Shown here: piece by piece, positions 61,823-64,000 of the stretch
Numbering within the stretch: position 1 is the first letter of the stretch
How the letters are laid out: each line of letters starts with the position of its first letter
Assembly (NCBI RefSeq): GCF_011682175.1
Contig: NZ_WHJG01000034.1
Coordinates: forward strand, 1-64,000
Reading direction: 5' to 3'
Source of the DNA: Massilia frigida
GTDB taxonomy: Bacteria; Pseudomonadota; Gammaproteobacteria; Burkholderiales; Burkholderiaceae_D
Length of the DNA: 64,000 nt
The notes under the pieces: model-generated
Seen by the model: only the letters and a program-made list of their open reading frames with translations
Told to the model about the DNA's origin: nothing
The model's database searches: none
Position numbers and translations under genes: made by a program

Positions 61823-64000
61823 TCGAAGGCCCACGAATAGAGCACGTCGAGCGCGGTGTTGGTCCCGGTCTGGAACTGCAGCGTGATGCGCGGATTGAGC
61901 TTGTAGCGCAGCTTGACCAGGCTCGATGCGGTCGTCGCTCCCTGCTCGAAACTGAGGTAGGCGCGCGATGAAATCCGCTTGCCGACCGTGACCACGGTGC
62001 TTTCCAGCCCCTTGGCCTGCGACAGGCCCAGTTCATCGACGCCCAGCGAATTGGCCAGGCGCGACTGGAAGCCGCCGCTGCTGCCCGAACCGCCCAGCAG
62101 GGCGCCGGCGGCGGCGCTGAGCAAGCCCGCTTCGTTCCCCGAGGTTCCTTCCATCCCGTGCCCCAGCACCAGCCATGACAGCTTTTCGCTGTCCGGCACC
62201 GATGGCCGCGACACCAGCTTGGCCACCGGCGAGAGCGCCGAACCGCGCACTTCGACGCCGGCTTCGACGTTGGTCTCGGAGAGCTGCTCGCCTTCCGGCC
62301 GGCTGCGCACCGCGCGGATGTTCAGGGCCGGGTTGTCGGACGGGCCGCTGAAGGTCAGCACGCCGCGTTCGATATCGAGGTTCTGTCCATACGCCTTGTA
62401 GGTGCCGCTGGTCACGCTGATGGAGCCGTTGACGCGCGGTGGACGCCCGCCGGTGGTGCGCACGCGCAGCGAACCCGCCAGTTCGGCATCGATGCCCATG
62501 CCGCGCAGGCGGAAGGCGTCGCCGAGATCGGCCTCCACATCCATCGCCAGCGGCATGGACGGCTCGGCCTTGACCGCCGGCGTGCCGACCCCGGCCCTGC
62601 CCAGCACGATCACATCGTCCGACAGGGTAGGGCGGCCTTGCGGCGCCAGTTCGATCAGCGCGCGGTCGGCCTTGAATTTGCCTTCCAGCGAAAAGCGCTT
62701 GGCGTCGCGCACCAGCGTACTCTGGCCGCTGATGACGACGGTGCGGTCGGGACGCGACAGGATTTCGAGCTTGTCGGCCACCAGTTTGAGCTGCATGGTC
62801 GCTTCGCCGCCGGCAAAGCGCACCGCGCCGTCGGCCATCATCGTGCCCTGCACGCCGTCGAAACTGAGGCGCTGGAGCAGCAGCTGGTCGCCCGCCAGCT
62901 GGGCGCGCAGCTGGCCGTTACTGAGCTTGATGCCCTGTTCGGCCCAGCGCAGCGCCAGTTTGTCGCCATTGACGCTGCCGTTCAGGGTCGGCGTGCCGAC
63001 CGTGCCGCCCCCGGTCAGCGCGAGTTTGAGCGCGCCGTCCAGTTCCAGCGCCGGCTGGCCGGTGAAGGGGGCCAGCCACGCGATCGAGACCATGTCGGCA
63101 TTGGCCGTCATTTTCAGGGGGCTTGCATTGCCCAGGCGGCCGTCGATCATTTGCGCGGTGGCGTCCACGTTGGCCTGGCCGACGCGGGTGCCGTCGACCT
63201 TGGCCTGCACGCGCAGCGCGCCGCTGGCGACGTCGGCGCGCAGGTCGAGCATGCGCAAGCCCAGCACCACTGGCACTTCGGCGCCGGCGATCACGTCGCC
63301 GCTTTCGCGGAACACGTGCACCGAGCCGTTCAGGGCCGGCGTGGCGCCGGCGGGCGCCTGCATGTCGAGCGACCAGTCGGCGCCGAGCGAGAGGTCGCCG
63401 CTGATGGCGTCGCGCATGCCCGGCGAGAATTGCGCCAGGTAGGTGAGCGGCACGCCGGCCGCCACGCCCTTGCTGGTCCAGTGCGGACCGTTCTTTTCCA
63501 GCGACTGGACACTCACGCTGCCGTTGGGGAGCTTGATCACCGCGTTGCTCATGCTGATTTGCTGCGGCGTGGCCAGGCCGGCCACGCCGGCGCCGGGAGC
63601 GACCGCAATGCGCAGCGGGACCGGCGCTTGCAGCGCGAACGCGTAGCGGCCCTTGTTTTGGAGCGCCGCCACGGTGCCGGTCCAGGCGCTGTTGGCCCAG
63701 CCGCCGCGGATCTCGCCGGTGGCATCGAACGCGTCGCTGCGCGCGTCCAGGCGCAGGAGGTGGGCGCCGCGCGTGCCGCTCGTTTGCAGGTGCGCGCTGT
63801 CGATGCGGGTCTCGCCGCTGACGTACTCGGTGATGGCGATGTCGCTGACCAGCGGATCGTCGGCCCCGCGGCCGCTGCCAAGATTGGCGCTGGCGCGCAG
63901 GGTCTTGACCTGGTGCTTGCCGAGCACCTTGAGGTTCTGGCCTTCCAGCGCGGCGCTGACGGCCGGTGCGGCCATCGTGCCCGACACGGTGCCCGCGCCT
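61819..64000 (-). CDS. tamB: TamB / DUF490 family protein, C-terminal part (5' end beyond window)
   Basis: About 727 codons are visible and the frame is open at the right edge, so this is the C-terminal half of a larger protein. The repeating beta-helix pattern (LALTGGGTVGTPTLNGSVNG, DKLALRWAEQGIKLSNGQLR) and the C-terminal TamB domain (INGSISVTSGTYKAYGQNLD-like, ERGVLTFSGPSDNPALNIRA, VSRPSVPDSEKLSWLVLGHG, then ending TALDVLYSWAFD) are clear. TamB is anchored in the inner membrane, spans the periplasm as a groove and works with TamA in envelope lipid transport and outer-membrane protein assembly. A tamA gene is expected just upstream, outside the window. Confidence 0.92.
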   Translation of the reverse strand, partial: GAGTVSGTMAAPAVSAALEGQNLKVLGKHQVKTLRASANLGSGRGADDPLVSDIAITEYVSGETRIDSAHLQTSGTRGAHLLRLDARSDAFDATGEIRGGWANSAWTGTVAALQNKGRYAFALQAPVPLRIAVAPGAGVAGLATPQQISMSNAVIKLPNGSVSVQSLEKNGPHWTSKGVAAGVPLTYLAQFSPGMRDAISGDLSLGADWSLDMQAPAGATPALNGSVHVFRESGDVIAGAEVPVVLGLRMLDLRADVASGALRVQAKVDGTRVGQANVDATAQMIDGRLGNASPLKMTANADMVSIAWLAPFTGQPALELDGALKLALTGGGTVGTPTLNGSVNGDKLALRWAEQGIKLSNGQLRAQLAGDQLLLQRLSFDGVQGTMMADGAVRFAGGEATMQLKLVADKLEILSRPDRTVVISGQSTLVRDAKRFSLEGKFKADRALIELAPQGRPTLSDDVIVLGRAGVGTPAVKAEPSMPLAMDVEADLGDAFRLRGMGIDAELAGSLRVRTTGGRPPRVNGSISVTSGTYKAYGQNLDIERGVLTFSGPSDNPALNIRAVRSRPEGEQLSETNVEAGVEVRGSALSPVAKLVSRPSVPDSEKLSWLVLGHGMEGTSGNEAGLLSAAAGALLGGSGSSGGFQSRLANSLGVDELGLSQAKGLESTVVTVGKRISSRAYLSFEQGATTASSLVKLRYKLNPRITLQFQTGTNTALDVLYSWAFD

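Overview
This 64 kb window is GC-rich (roughly two thirds G+C by eye), gene-dense and reads as an Oxalobacteraceae-type betaproteobacterium (Massilia / Duganella / Janthinobacterium-like). The clues are family content (PhaM-type granule protein, PiuC, AzgA-type NCS2 permease, TPR/GAF/GGDEF proteins, an MCP ending in a CheR-type pentapeptide), pervasive Ala/Gly/Pro-rich proteins and frequent GTG/TTG starts. The genus is an inference. No rRNA, tRNA or CRISPR array was seen.

Layout. 0-1.1 kb: the 3' end of an IS66-like transposase, then a reverse-strand gene whose N-terminus resembles the leader of eCIS (contractile injection) cargo and whose body looks like an amidoligase. 1.2-7.3 kb: a reverse-strand iron cluster: TonB siderophore receptor behind a Fur-like box, lactate-oxidase-like enzyme, PiuC hydroxylase, PepSY protein, cytochrome b561 and two small exported proteins. 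7.4-18.2 kb: an accessory type VI island: Cache protein, VgrG with an unusual Ala/Gln-repeat N-terminal extension, a decayed DcrB/Eag-type chaperone, a divergent 1498-aa Rhs toxin, two candidate immunity genes, a membrane ORF and an Rpn-type nuclease. 18.4-22.1 kb: a coupled trio (Zn phospholipase C-like, parvulin isomerase, anchored helical protein), a GH25 lysozyme and a 6 x 12-bp minisatellite.

22.1-29.2 kb: ABC binding protein, purine permease, chemoreceptor, a Tsx-like channel broken by one stop codon, a GST and a Pro/Ala-rich protein. 29.2-37.4 kb: a complete carbohydrate locus (binding protein, two permeases, ATPase, LacI regulator, GH3 beta-glucosidase); the transport operon and GH3 gene share a similar operator just downstream of promoter-like sequences, so the LacI protein probably represses both. 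37.5-49.9 kb: DUF4142 protein, AEC transporter, TPR-GAF-GGDEF cyclase, PaiB/OsmC divergent from a MocR regulator, Tag glycosylase, an MnmC whose methyltransferase half looks eroded, and a soluble histidine kinase coupled to a TPR response regulator.

50-64 kb: PhaM, two tandem DUF3108 proteins, a three-gene SMC/condensin-like operon (kleisin-like, MksE-like, SMC ATPase) with no JetD-type nuclease next to it, a membrane protein, an S9 peptidase, a tiny Pro/Asp/His-rich protein and the C-terminal part of TamB running off the window. The SMC operon, the eCIS-leader/amidoligase protein and the Rhs island with its ruined chaperone are the least ordinary parts.
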